Below are positions 25,411 through 33,529 of a stretch of DNA of 56,357 bases, piece after piece. The first letter of the stretch is position 1. Every line of letters begins with the position of its first letter. The position numbers were made by a program, and so were the translations under genes. Source of the stretch: Bacteroidaceae bacterium (GTDB lineage: Bacteria; Bacteroidota; Bacteroidia; Bacteroidales; Bacteroidaceae); NCBI GenBank assembly GCA_017428785.1, contig JAFRQD010000048.1, positions 1-56,357 on the forward strand, given 5' to 3'. The notes under the pieces are model-generated. The model saw nothing but the letters and a program-made list of their open reading frames with translations. It made no database searches and had not been told where the DNA came from.

Positions 25411-26148
25411 TAATAAAGACGTCAGGAATATGTCAGAGAAGAGAATCAACATACTGCTCGACACAACGGCATTGGTGCTGGCCTTGCCCACATCGAAGCT
25501 GCCGCCCTCCACGAAATAGCCGTGGTAGGAGGCCACGCTGCTGATGATGAAGGCGAAGAAGATGCTCTTGATGATACTCATCCAGACGTACCATTGGTTG
25601 AAGCTGTGCAGCAAGCCGATGGTCAGGTCGTCGGGCGTGATGATGCCCGCAATGGCTGTGGCGTAGGCTCCAATGAAGCCTGCCACAATGCTGAAGACAA
25701 CCAGGAAAGGAATCATCGTCATCATGCCCACCACCTTCGGCAGGATAAGGAAGGAAGCAGAGTTGACGCCCATAATCTCCAAGGCGTCGATTTGCTGCGT
25801 CACACGCATGGTGCCTATCTCGGAAGCGATGTTCGAGCCGACCTTGCCCGCAAGGATGAGACACATGATGCTCGAGGAGAACTCCAAAAGCATAATCTCG
25901 CGAGTGGTGTAGCCCGTCGTGAAGGTCGGCATCCAAGGGCTTTGGATGTTGAGCTTAATCTGTATGCAGATGACGGCTCCGATGAAGAAGCTGATCAAGA
26001 GCACAATGCCGATGGAGTCGACACCAAGCGAACCCATCTCACGGACATACTGCCGCATGAACATGCGCCAACGCTCAGGAACGCTCAAGACGCGCCCCAT
26101 CAACTGCAAGTACCTGCCAAACGCAGCCAGCCACTTCGTGATAAACAT
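25405..26148 (-). CDS. mlaE: MlaE-type ABC transporter permease
   Basis: Inner-membrane permease of the Mla-like phospholipid system. 247 residues with about five to six membrane segments. Family signature: EFSSSIMCLILAGKVGSNIA, EIGTMRVTQQIDALEIMGVN, LILPKVVGMMTMIPFLVVF. Pairs with the ATPase encoded immediately downstream. The upstream gap to the M16 protease gene is 33 bp and consists of 7-bp repeats. Confidence 0.93.
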   Translation of the reverse strand: MFITKWLAAFGRYLQLMGRVLSVPERWRMFMRQYVREMGSLGVDSIGIVLLISFFIGAVICIQIKLNIQSPWMPTFTTGYTTREIMLLEFSSSIMCLILAGKVGSNIASEIGTMRVTQQIDALEIMGVNSASFLILPKVVGMMTMIPFLVVFSIVAGFIGAYATAIAGIITPDDLTIGLLHSFNQWYVWMSIIKSIFFAFIISSVASYHGYFVEGGSFDVGKASTNAVVSSSMLILFSDIFLTSLLS

Positions 26149-26152
26149 AGCC

Positions 26153-26180
26153 TCTCTAAACTCTAAACCTTCAACTCTAA
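26153..26180. repeat. Heptanucleotide tract between M16 protease and mlaE
   Basis: Four units: TCTCTAA, ACTCTAA, ACCTTCA, ACTCTAA. It fills almost the whole intergenic gap. Confidence 0.8.
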
Positions 26181-26181
26181 A

Positions 26182-29001
26182 CTACTCCTTCGGCGTTTCC
26201 ATGCCCACGACAAGGCGGTTGCCAGCACCGAAGATTTGCTTGGCCACCTGCTTGATGTCCTCAACCGTCACGCCCTGGACGCATTCCTCATAGCCCTCGA
26301 CGAACTCCTGGTCGTAGCGCGTCTTCGAGACGAGGCTGTTCATCCAATAGCCGTTGTTCTTGAGGTCTTCCTGATGCGAACGGAGCATGTACTCCTTTAT
26401 CTTGCCGAGGTTCTCCTCAGAGGGTCCCTTCTCCATCATCTCCTTGATGCCTTCGTTCACGATGCCCGTCATCGATTCACGCTTTTCGGGAGCCGTGGGC
26501 AGGACTATTTGAGCGGTCGCTATCTCTTCAGGATAGTCGCTCAGGCCAGCACTGACAGGCACGCCGTAAGCTCCGCCGTTGTCCTCGCGAACAGTCTCCG
26601 TGTAGAGCATCTGCATGGCCTGCTGGAGCATGTCAACAAGGATGTCGTTCCTCAAGGTCTCCTTCATGGGGGCATGATAGAGGAAGACATTCAGGGAGTT
26701 GGGCGTGTCCTGCTCCTTCGTGAAGTAGCACTCGCGTTCGCCCTTCGTCATGCGCTGGTCTATCATCTTGTACTTCTCCTTCTTGCCCTTTGCAGGAAGC
26801 GCTCCAAGGTACTTGGCAAGCAAGGGAGCAACGGAGTCGGCATTCACGTCGCCCACGAGATAGTATTCGAAGTCGCCTGCGTTGGCAAAGCGTTCGCGAT
26901 ACATCTCAAGCAAACGGTCGTAGTTGATGCGGTCGAGGTCTTCTTCCTTGAAGCGCTTAGCACGGACATTATTGTTGTAAACCACGCTGATGACGCTGTC
27001 CTGCAGAGCCGTCTGCGGATTGAGGTCTTGGTTCTTCAAAGCGTTGCGGCTGCGCTCTATGGCAGAGGTGAAGGCATCGTCGTCGCGACGGGGAGAGGTG
27101 AAGTTAAGGTAAACCAGCTGGAGCATCGTCTCGAGGTCCTTCTTCACACAGTTCGCGCTGATGCCTTCGCTGCGTACATTGACGCTCGACGACACGCTGG
27201 CCTGCTTGCCTGCAAGCTTCTTGTTGAGCTCTACAGCAGAGAAGTTGCCCAAACCGCCCTGATGAACCAAACCGATGTTGCTGGCGTTGACGTACTCGTC
27301 GTTGCCGTAGAGGCTGTTGCCGCCCCAGGATGTTGCACGGAAGACTATCTTGTTGGGGCTGTAGTCGGTCTGCTTCACATGAATCTTCATGCCGTTGCTC
27401 AGGGTAATGAGCTTGGCGCCATAGATGTCGTCGGTTATCTTCTTGACCTTCACCTTGCTCTTGAGCTCCGGCACGAGAGGCTCGGTGCTGACCTCTTCGG
27501 TGAAGGCCGTTATGTCTTCTGCATCAACCTCCTTCAAGGCCGTCAGCAGTTCCTGTTCTGTAGGACATACCAAGCCTTCCTTCTCCGGCATGAAGACGAT
27601 GATGGCGCGATTCTCCTGAGAGAGCTCGGCAATGGCTTGGTTTATCATCTGCAACGGGATGTTGGACACTATCATATGCATGTTCTGATGCCTCCACTCG
27701 ATGCCTGCAGCAGGAACATTATCGAGGAAATGGCGGACATAGGCATTGACGAGCGAGGTGTTGGTGCGCTTGTCGCGAGCCTCGTAGGCTGCATCTATCT
27801 GCGACAGATACTCGTCCTTGAATCGCTGGTACTCGCTTTCTGTAAAGCCGCTCCTCGAGGCACGGAGCAACTCGCGATAGGCTGCCTTGATGCCTTCGGT
27901 GTAGCGGTTCTCCTTCATGCTGATGTCGAGCGAGAGCGCTTCCTTTGTCTTTGCCACAAGGAACTCGCCAAAGTTGACGCCTGCACCTGAGAAGGGAGCG
28001 TCCGCCTGACGGGTTATCTCGTTGAGGCGCTCGTTGAGCATGCCTGAGATTGCGTCCTGCAAGAAATCCATCGCAATGTAAGCCATCGTTCCTCTCATTT
28101 CTCTGGGGAGAGGGTCGCTCTTGAACATAACGGATGCCATCATGCCTGTGTACTCCTTGTCCTGGCCGATGAAGACGAGCGGCTCCTGATTGTCGGGCAC
28201 GGGATAGTCTTCGCGGACGGCGGCATCGGCAGGAGCAGGAGCGATGTCGGCAAACATCCCCTTCAGTTTCTGCTCGACGGCATCGGGGTCAATGTCGCCC
28301 ACGATGACGAGTGCCTGCAGGTCGGGGCGATACCACTTGCGGTAGTAGCGGCGAAGGGTATCGTAGGGGAAGTTCTTCACCACCTCCATTGTGCCGATAG
28401 GCATGCGCTCGGCGTATTTGCTGTCTTTGCAAATGGTGGGCAGAGCGGCCTCGATGAGTCGCAACTCCGCACTGCGGCGCACACGCCATTCCTCCTCGAT
28501 GACGCCTCTTTCCTTGTCTATCTCCTTGTCCTCGAGCAAGAGGTCGTGGCTCCAGTCGTGCAGGATGAGCAGACAGGAATCGACGGCTCCGGCAATCTCG
28601 ACATTGACGTTGTTGATGTTATAGACGGTCTCGTCGAAGGAGGTATAGGCATTGAGGTTCTCGCCGAACTTCACGCCGATGCGCTCCAGGTATTGCTTCA
28701 GTGCATCGCCTGGGAAGTGCGTGGTGCCGTTGAAGCACATGTGTTCCAAGAAGTGCGCAAGGCCTCGCTGTTCGTCCTCTTCCTGCATCGAGCCGACGCG
28801 CTGGGCGATGTAGAAGTCGCAACGCTTCTCGGGCCATTCGTTGTGGCGGATAAAGTAAGTAAGGCCGTTTTCCAGTTTGCCGGTCTTGACAGCAGGGTCA
28901 AGAGGGACAGGCGGCATCTGCTGAGCCAAAGCCATTGACCACTGGCCATTGAACAATGAACATTGAAAGCAGAGCAGTAATAAACAAAACAGTTTCTTCA
29001 T
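26182..29001 (-). CDS. M16 family zinc metalloprotease (insulinase/pitrilysin type)
   Basis: 939 residues, exported (MKKLFCLLLLCFQ...ALAQQ). The inverted zinc motif HFLEH is at His83-Glu86-His87 in GLAHFLEHMCFNGT, with the downstream Glu ligand in the IDKERGVIEEEWR region (about 163-170). The two-half architecture of long M16 proteases is present: an active N-terminal half and an inactive C-terminal half after about residue 520. Probably periplasmic, degrading peptides. The signal peptide region contains a 7-bp repeat tract (28931-28965) encoding CSLFNGQWSM. It follows the lipoprotein gene at 29096 and precedes mlaE. Confidence 0.93.
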   Translation of the reverse strand: MKKLFCLLLLCFQCSLFNGQWSMALAQQMPPVPLDPAVKTGKLENGLTYFIRHNEWPEKRCDFYIAQRVGSMQEEDEQRGLAHFLEHMCFNGTTHFPGDALKQYLERIGVKFGENLNAYTSFDETVYNINNVNVEIAGAVDSCLLILHDWSHDLLLEDKEIDKERGVIEEEWRVRRSAELRLIEAALPTICKDSKYAERMPIGTMEVVKNFPYDTLRRYYRKWYRPDLQALVIVGDIDPDAVEQKLKGMFADIAPAPADAAVREDYPVPDNQEPLVFIGQDKEYTGMMASVMFKSDPLPREMRGTMAYIAMDFLQDAISGMLNERLNEITRQADAPFSGAGVNFGEFLVAKTKEALSLDISMKENRYTEGIKAAYRELLRASRSGFTESEYQRFKDEYLSQIDAAYEARDKRTNTSLVNAYVRHFLDNVPAAGIEWRHQNMHMIVSNIPLQMINQAIAELSQENRAIIVFMPEKEGLVCPTEQELLTALKEVDAEDITAFTEEVSTEPLVPELKSKVKVKKITDDIYGAKLITLSNGMKIHVKQTDYSPNKIVFRATSWGGNSLYGNDEYVNASNIGLVHQGGLGNFSAVELNKKLAGKQASVSSSVNVRSEGISANCVKKDLETMLQLVYLNFTSPRRDDDAFTSAIERSRNALKNQDLNPQTALQDSVISVVYNNNVRAKRFKEEDLDRINYDRLLEMYRERFANAGDFEYYLVGDVNADSVAPLLAKYLGALPAKGKKEKYKMIDQRMTKGERECYFTKEQDTPNSLNVFLYHAPMKETLRNDILVDMLQQAMQMLYTETVREDNGGAYGVPVSAGLSDYPEEIATAQIVLPTAPEKRESMTGIVNEGIKEMMEKGPSEENLGKIKEYMLRSHQEDLKNNGYWMNSLVSKTRYDQEFVEGYEECVQGVTVEDIKQVAKQIFGAGNRLVVGMETPKE
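28931..28965. repeat. Heptanucleotide tract in the M16 signal peptide
   Basis: Five units: GCCATTG, ACCACTG, GCCATTG, AACAATG, AACATTG, within codons for CSLFNGQWSMA. Confidence 0.8.
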
Positions 29002-29051
29002 ATATATATAATTATTTACTTTTTCTTTTTCAACTTTTCATCCTTTTTCAC

Positions 29052-29099
29052 CTTTTTACCTTTTCACCCTTTCACCTTTTTACTTTTTAATCTTTTCAC
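29052..29099. repeat. Octanucleotide tract between lipoprotein and M16 genes
   Basis: Six 8-mers of type CTTTTCAC / CTTTTTAC, reaching into the stop codon of the lipoprotein gene. The AT-only stretch 29001-29018 lies between it and the M16 start. Confidence 0.8.
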
Positions 29100-29530
29100 C
29101 TCATCCTCCAGCCCTTTTTTGTCAGGACGAGAGGCATCTCTATCTGTTCGAAGATGCTGTCGCCGTATTGCAGCTGGAGCATGACGTAGGCGGTGCTGTC
29201 CTCTCCCAGGCTGTCGCTCAGGGCGGTAACTTTCCTGAGATTCGGCATCTCGCCATCAGCCATGAACTGCTTCATGAGGTCGCCCATCTCCTTACGATAG
29301 CTATCGGGCAGGTCTTCGCTGCCGGCATAGCCATCCACGAAGCCTTTGTAGTTGCCCTTGATGAGCATCGTATAGTACTTCACAGCGGCCTTCTGCGCAG
29401 CCTTGTGGGTATAGTGGCCGTTGGAGCAGGCAAAGAGCATGAGGAGGAACAAGGACAAGACCAAGCCTCCCCCAACCCCTCCCAAGGAGGGGAGAAAGGA
29501 TGCGGCTATTTTCTTTATTGTCTTTCCCAT
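29096..29530 (-). CDS. Small lipoprotein with NTF2/DUF4878-like domain
   Basis: About 144 residues from ATG 29530; the apparent upstream start at 29545 is a TTG. Lipobox LFAC with the lipidated Cys at about residue 35, then HYTHKAAQKAAVKYYTMLIKGNYKGFVDGYAG, a pattern I associate with DUF4878-type NTF2-like lipoproteins; ligand unknown. The hydrophobic signal segment is interrupted by FLPSLGGVGGGLVL, encoded by a CCCCTCC/GGAGGGG palindrome (29476-29492). Sits between der and the M16 protease, probably cotranscribed. Confidence 0.75.
   Translation of the reverse strand: MGKTIKKIAASFLPSLGGVGGGLVLSLFLLMLFACSNGHYTHKAAQKAAVKYYTMLIKGNYKGFVDGYAGSEDLPDSYRKEMGDLMKQFMADGEMPNLRKVTALSDSLGEDSTAYVMLQLQYGDSIFEQIEMPLVLTKKGWRMR
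29476..29492. repeat. CCCCTCC/GGAGGGG palindrome inside a lipoprotein signal peptide
   Basis: CCCCTCC (29476-29482), three-base loop, GGAGGGG (29486-29492); the minus strand encodes PSLGGVGGG. The gene stays open through it. Confidence 0.85.
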
Positions 29531-29554
29531 TATCTTGTTTTTCAACTCTGTTCA

Positions 29555-29579
29555 CCCCTCCTTTGGAGGGGCAGGGGGG
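29555..29579. repeat. CCCCTCC/GGAGGGG palindrome after der
   Basis: CCCCTCC (29555-29561), TTT, GGAGGGG (29565-29571), CA, G6. It lies in the 56-bp gap between the der stop and the lipoprotein ATG. Confidence 0.85.
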
Positions 29580-29586
29580 AGGCTTT

Positions 29587-30897
29587 TTATTTCTGTCTCA
29601 CGAATATGTTGATGGGGCATCCCGTGAAGTCCCAGCGTTCGCGTATCTTGTTCTCGAGGAAGCGCTTGTAGGGCTCCTTGACGTATTGAGGCAGGTTGGC
29701 GTAGAAGACAAACGATGGAACTCGGGTGTCGGGGATCTGCATGCAGTACTTTATCTTGATGTACTTGCCCTTCATGGATGGTGGCGGATATGCCTCGATG
29801 AGCGGCAGCATCTCCTCGTTGAGCTTATGCGTCGATACCTTGCGGCGACGGTTGAGGAAGACATCCTTTGCCGTCTCGAGCACCTTGAAGATGCGTTGCT
29901 TGGTGAGGGCAGAGCCGAAGATGATGGGGAAGTCGGTGAACGGCGCCATGCGGGTGCGGATGGCGTCCTCCATCGTCTTCATCACCTTCACGTCCTTGTC
30001 GGGCACGAGGTCCCACTTGTTGACCACCACCACGAGGCTCTTCTGGTTCTTCTGAATGAGTTGGAAGATGTTGAGGTCTTGAGCCTCGATGCCTCTGGTA
30101 GCGTCGATCATGAGGATGTAGACGTCGCTGTTCTCGATGCTGCGGATGGAGCGCATCACGCTGTAGAACTCCAGGTCTTCGCTCACCTTGTTCTTCCTGC
30201 GGATGCCGGCCGTATCGACCAGATAGAAGTCGAAGCCGAACTTGTCGTAGCGCGTGTAGATGCTGTCGCGAGTGGTGCCGGCGATGTCGGTCACGATGTT
30301 GCGTTCTTCGCCGATGAAGGCGTTCACGAGGCTCGACTTGCCTGCGTTGGGCCGGCCCACGACTGCAAAGCGAGGGATGTCCTCGTCGGGCAGGGCGTCG
30401 CCTTCCTTCGGGAACTTGCTGACCACGAGGTCGAGCAGGTCGCCGGTGCCGCTGCCTGTTGCGGCGGAGATGCACTGCGGTTCGCCCAGTCCGAGGGCAT
30501 AGAACTCGGCGGCGAGGTAGGTCTCGTTGTTGTCCATCTTGTTGCAGACGAGCAGCACGGGCTTTTTGGAGCGGCGCAGGATGCTGGCCACATCCTCGTC
30601 GAGGTCTGTGATGCCGTTCTGGATGTCCACGAGGAAGAGGATGACGTCGGCCTCATCGGTGGCGAGGGTGACTTGCTTGCGGATTTCCTCCTCGAAGATA
30701 TCATCGCTGCCCACGACCCAGCCACCCGTATCGATGACGGAGAACTCGCGCTGACCCCACTCGCACTTGCCGTACTGGCGGTCGCGCGTGGTGCCGGCCT
30801 CTTCGCTCACAATGGCGTGACGCGTCTGCGTCAGGCGGTTGAACAGGGTGCTCTTGCCCACATTCGGGCGACCCACAATAGCTACTATATTCGACAT
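29587..30897 (-). CDS. der: Ribosome-assembly GTPase Der (EngA)
   Basis: Two-GTPase-domain protein for 50S maturation. Start ATG 30897 ([17 protein letters not shown]); the open frame upstream overlaps the promoter. 436 residues. Both G domains are complete: [13 protein letters not shown] and NKMD in the first; [19 protein letters not shown] and NKWD in the second; then the KH-like C-terminal domain ([24 protein letters not shown]). Confidence 0.96.
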   Translation of the reverse strand: MSNIVAIVGRPNVGKSTLFNRLTQTRHAIVSEEAGTTRDRQYGKCEWGQREFSVIDTGGWVVGSDDIFEEEIRKQVTLATDEADVILFLVDIQNGITDLDEDVASILRRSKKPVLLVCNKMDNNETYLAAEFYALGLGEPQCISAATGSGTGDLLDLVVSKFPKEGDALPDEDIPRFAVVGRPNAGKSSLVNAFIGEERNIVTDIAGTTRDSIYTRYDKFGFDFYLVDTAGIRRKNKVSEDLEFYSVMRSIRSIENSDVYILMIDATRGIEAQDLNIFQLIQKNQKSLVVVVNKWDLVPDKDVKVMKTMEDAIRTRMAPFTDFPIIFGSALTKQRIFKVLETAKDVFLNRRRKVSTHKLNEEMLPLIEAYPPPSMKGKYIKIKYCMQIPDTRVPSFVFYANLPQYVKEPYKRFLENKIRERWDFTGCPINIFVRQK

Positions 30898-30916
30898 AAC
30901 TGTATATTTTGCGCGA

Positions 30917-31010
30917 CAAAGGTACGAATAAGCGAGCACAATACAAAAGGAAAGCCAAAGTTTTTCTTTTTATTGTCGAGCGAAAGTACTTTCGACGCAT
31001 GTCAAAGGTA
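30917..31010 (-). promoter_or_regulatory. Tandem promoter module upstream of der
   Basis: Proximal promoter: TTTG (30944-30947), 19-bp spacer, TACCTTTG (30917-30924). A second TACCTTTG lies 86 bp upstream (31003-31010). Between them is the perfect palindrome CGAAAGTACTTTCG (30981-30994) and the tract AATAAAAAGAAAAA. The same order and much of the same sequence occur at 54155-54250 before the radical SAM gene. Confidence 0.8.
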
Positions 31011-31018
31011 CGACAAAA

Positions 31019-31046
31019 AAATGAAAAATGAAAAGTGAAAAGTGAA
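31019..31046. repeat. Heptanucleotide tract upstream of the distal der promoter
   Basis: Units AAATGAA, AAATGAA, AAGTGAA, AAGTGAA, starting 9 bp upstream (minus strand) of the TACCTTTG at 31003-31010. Confidence 0.85.
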
Positions 31047-31314
31047 AAATTATATGCCCTCCTGCTTGTTCAGACGGATTCATAATCCGACCATATCGAA
31101 CATGGGGATTTATAATTCCACAACGCCAGTTTGACATTTTGTCATTAAATTCGGCGTTTTGCTTACTTCTCAATTTTCGACCGACTCGCGAGAATCGCTT
31201 AAAATCTTCTCGCTGGCACTTTTGTACCCCAAGACGATTTGACGCGCTTAGAACGAAAGCGTTTTGTAACTGCCTGACTCACAATGGGCATTTTTTAATG
31301 CACAAGACGCGATG

Positions 31315-31339
31315 TGCAATCCTCTATGGCCGGATTGCA
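31315..31339. other. Inverted repeat in the 718-bp gap 30898-31615
   Basis: TGCAATCC (31315-31322) and GGATTGCA (31332-31339) form a perfect 8-bp stem with a 9-nt loop. The region 31050-31425 contains no supported gene; it is rich in CGATTT/AAATCG words and may be a structured or decayed element. Confidence 0.5.
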
Positions 31340-31428
31340 AAGTGCACTTGTCAAAATCGCCCATTTCATCGCTTGAAATCGCCTTTTTCGGCGTGGGAAG
31401 TCTCTAATTTTCCGCAGACGAAAAATCA

Positions 31429-31492
31429 AACGCCGCACGCGGAAATGGCAATCGCCGCATGCGGAAATGCCAATCGCCGCACGCGGCGTTTG
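31429..31492. repeat. 22-bp GC-rich array 3' of the TPR regulator
   Basis: Units start at 31429, 31451 and 31473 (exact 22-bp period), ending CGCCGCACGCGGCGTTT, 124 bp beyond the stop of the minus-strand TPR gene. Confidence 0.9.
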
Positions 31493-31615
31493 GAATCCTC
31501 GCCTGCGAAGTTGTCGATTCCGGCGTTTTAAGTGTCTGTTTTCGCTACTCCGAAATGTGACACATTGAAAGCAAAACGGCCGAGTTCCTTTCTTTTTGAA
31601 AATACACGCCGCTGA

Positions 31616-33232
31616 CTATTCCGGCTCGAACACCCAGTCGAACTTCTTCACCCAGCGCCAGACAGTGACGCGCGAGAGGTTCGTCATGTTCTGGATCTGC
31701 GGCTTGGAGAGGCCGATGCGCATCAGGTAGCAGACTTGTTGCTGCTGTTCCGTGAAGGTGCCAAGCTCCCTCAGTATTCTGTCCTTGAACGACGGATACA
31801 GCTCATCGACAGCCTGATAGAGCCGCTTCCACTCGGCAGAAGTCATCTCCCGCTTGCCAGCAGAGGACTGCCGGACGGCATAGACGACATCCTCCGCCTT
31901 CTCCTCCAGTTCCGACTGATGCAGGAGCTGGATGAACGCCTTGTTCTGTTCCTGCTTCTCCTTAATCATCTTGCGAAGCCTGCATTCTTCCTCGGTGATC
32001 CGCTTCAGCTCCGCCGAGAGCGCCACAACTTCCCGCAGATGCTTGTTCCCTCTGCGGACATAGAAGATGTAACCCAAACAAACAAGGAGCAAGCCTGCGA
32101 GAGAAACGATGACGAGCGTCTTTCTGTACCGTTCCTTCTCGTACAACAAGTCCTGCTCCCGCTTCTGGTCGAGATGATACTTGTATTGGTTGTTGACCGT
32201 CGCAGCCAACTCCTGCCGTCTCCCGAAGTCCAGCGAGTCACTCAACCGCTTATAGACTTTTGCATACTTGAGGGCATTGCTGTTGTCTCCTGCTTCGTTG
32301 TATATCGTGAAAAGGCATTTTGACGCATCAAACGTGTTCGCAATGTCTTCACCCTCGTCAAGAACCCGCTTGAAATAGATGGCGGCTGAGTCTTCTTTGC
32401 CCAACATATTATAATATAAAGCAAATGCCATGCAGGCGCCTTCATCAAACTCTATCAGCGGATTACTCGTTATCAGTGGAATACACTGTTTTGCCTTTTC
32501 TGTCGCGTCCATATCGGAATAGTTCCACAACAGACAGGCAAGAGTTTCCTGATACCGTGGGAAGTCTCCCGAATGAATGATGTATGCAAAGGCTGAATCA
32601 AATGCCGCCATCGATTGTGGCACACTGTCCAGAGCACGATACGATGCTCCCAAATGCACGAATGGCAACACAACATCTGTTCTTGTCTGCCTGCAACTCT
32701 CCAGTTCCTTGATTGAGAATTTTACTGCACTGGGATAGTCTTGTACCCGAAAAAAGAGCCAATTCAGGTTGGAGTAAGTGTTGCGGAGCATGATGGGGTC
32801 GCATTCTTTCTTGTGCTCGAGGGCAATGTCGAGCGACTTGAAGAAGTTCTCCAGGGCGCGGGGCGTGTCCCGAAGGTCGCGGTAGATGCTGCCGGCGTAG
32901 TAATAGGCCTCCTGCTTCTCCTGATGCGAGCCCACTCTCTCGAAGTACGGCACCAGCTTTCTTATTGTAGCGTCGGAGCTCGGCATCACGTTCGCCTTGT
33001 CGCTCAGCCTGATGCGCAGCAGCTCGTACTTGTTCCCGACATACTCGCCCTCGCTCTTGACGGCGTTCTGCAAAGAGTCGAGCATCACAAGCGCCTTCTC
33101 CGGGTCATGGTTTCCCACAGTCTTTATCTGCTCCATCCTCCTGATGACGCTGTTACCCGAACAGGCCGCCATCAACAAGACGGCTAACAAGCACATGAGT
33201 TTCTTTGCTTCTGTCTTTGCTCCCCTATTCAT
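31616..33232 (-). CDS. Membrane-anchored TPR lipoprotein with C-terminal HTH
   Basis: 538 residues. Lipoprotein signal MCLLAVLLMAAC (Cys24), about ten TPR-like helical pairs (e.g. YYYAGSIYRDLRDTPRALENFFKSL), a membrane segment TLVIVSLAGLLLVCLGYIFYV (about 362-382), a coiled coil, and a cytoplasmic C-terminus ending in a helix-turn-helix (GLSKPQIQNMTNLSRVTVWRW). Bacteroidales carry many such one-component membrane regulators; they likely sense periplasmic or fermentation signals and control nearby outer-membrane genes. Divergent from the barrel protein at 33530, its probable target. Lipoprotein status plus a membrane helix is odd and the lipobox may instead be part of an ordinary signal. Confidence 0.85.
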   Translation of the reverse strand: MNRGAKTEAKKLMCLLAVLLMAACSGNSVIRRMEQIKTVGNHDPEKALVMLDSLQNAVKSEGEYVGNKYELLRIRLSDKANVMPSSDATIRKLVPYFERVGSHQEKQEAYYYAGSIYRDLRDTPRALENFFKSLDIALEHKKECDPIMLRNTYSNLNWLFFRVQDYPSAVKFSIKELESCRQTRTDVVLPFVHLGASYRALDSVPQSMAAFDSAFAYIIHSGDFPRYQETLACLLWNYSDMDATEKAKQCIPLITSNPLIEFDEGACMAFALYYNMLGKEDSAAIYFKRVLDEGEDIANTFDASKCLFTIYNEAGDNSNALKYAKVYKRLSDSLDFGRRQELAATVNNQYKYHLDQKREQDLLYEKERYRKTLVIVSLAGLLLVCLGYIFYVRRGNKHLREVVALSAELKRITEEECRLRKMIKEKQEQNKAFIQLLHQSELEEKAEDVVYAVRQSSAGKREMTSAEWKRLYQAVDELYPSFKDRILRELGTFTEQQQQVCYLMRIGLSKPQIQNMTNLSRVTVWRWVKKFDWVFEPE

Positions 33233-33255
33233 TGTGTTTGGTGTTATATCTGCCG

Positions 33256-33263
33256 CAAATGTA
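33256..33263 (-). promoter_or_regulatory. -7 box TACATTTG for the TPR regulator
   Basis: Minus-strand TACATTTG, 23 bp upstream of the ATG. Confidence 0.6.
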
Positions 33264-33346
33264 CGAAGAATTATCGAGAAAGAAGGCTTTTCCTTGTTTC
33301 AATATGTTTCTCTGTGTTGCCGAGAATCAAATTGAAACAAGAAATG

Positions 33347-33378
33347 TTTGTCGGTTTGGCACAAAGCACGTAATTTTG
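33347..33378 (+). promoter_or_regulatory. Promoter of the OMP barrel gene
   Basis: TTTG (33347-33350), 20-bp spacer, TAATTTTG (33371-33378). The predicted start is near 33384, leaving a leader of about 145 nt before ATG 33530. Confidence 0.75.
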
Positions 33379-33411
33379 CGTTTGGTTTTAGAAATTAATA
33401 CAGGGCCCACG

Positions 33412-33450
33412 AAGCTCCTTCGTCGAGAGATGCGGGAGCTTTTTCTTCTA
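33412..33450 (+). terminator. Terminator-like hairpin in the leader of the OMP gene
   Basis: AAGCTCC (33412-33418) pairs with GGAGCTT (33435-33441), followed by TTTTCTTCT. It lies between the promoter and the coding region, so it could be an attenuator or the end of a short RNA of about 60 nt. Confidence 0.55.
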
Positions 33451-33529
33451 AAAAAAACTTAAATCTTCGCCGCTTTTGTCAACATTTCGTCCTCGCGTGC
33501 GTTTATATAATACAACAAGGTATCAAAAC

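Noticed and set aside
26236-27990. 584-residue plus-strand open frame over the M16 protease
   Set aside because: Antisense shadow; the protease frame has the zinc motif and family architecture.
31139-31531. 130-residue frame in the der/TPR gap
   Set aside because: Its C-terminal part is the 22-bp array; no start context or recognisable domain.
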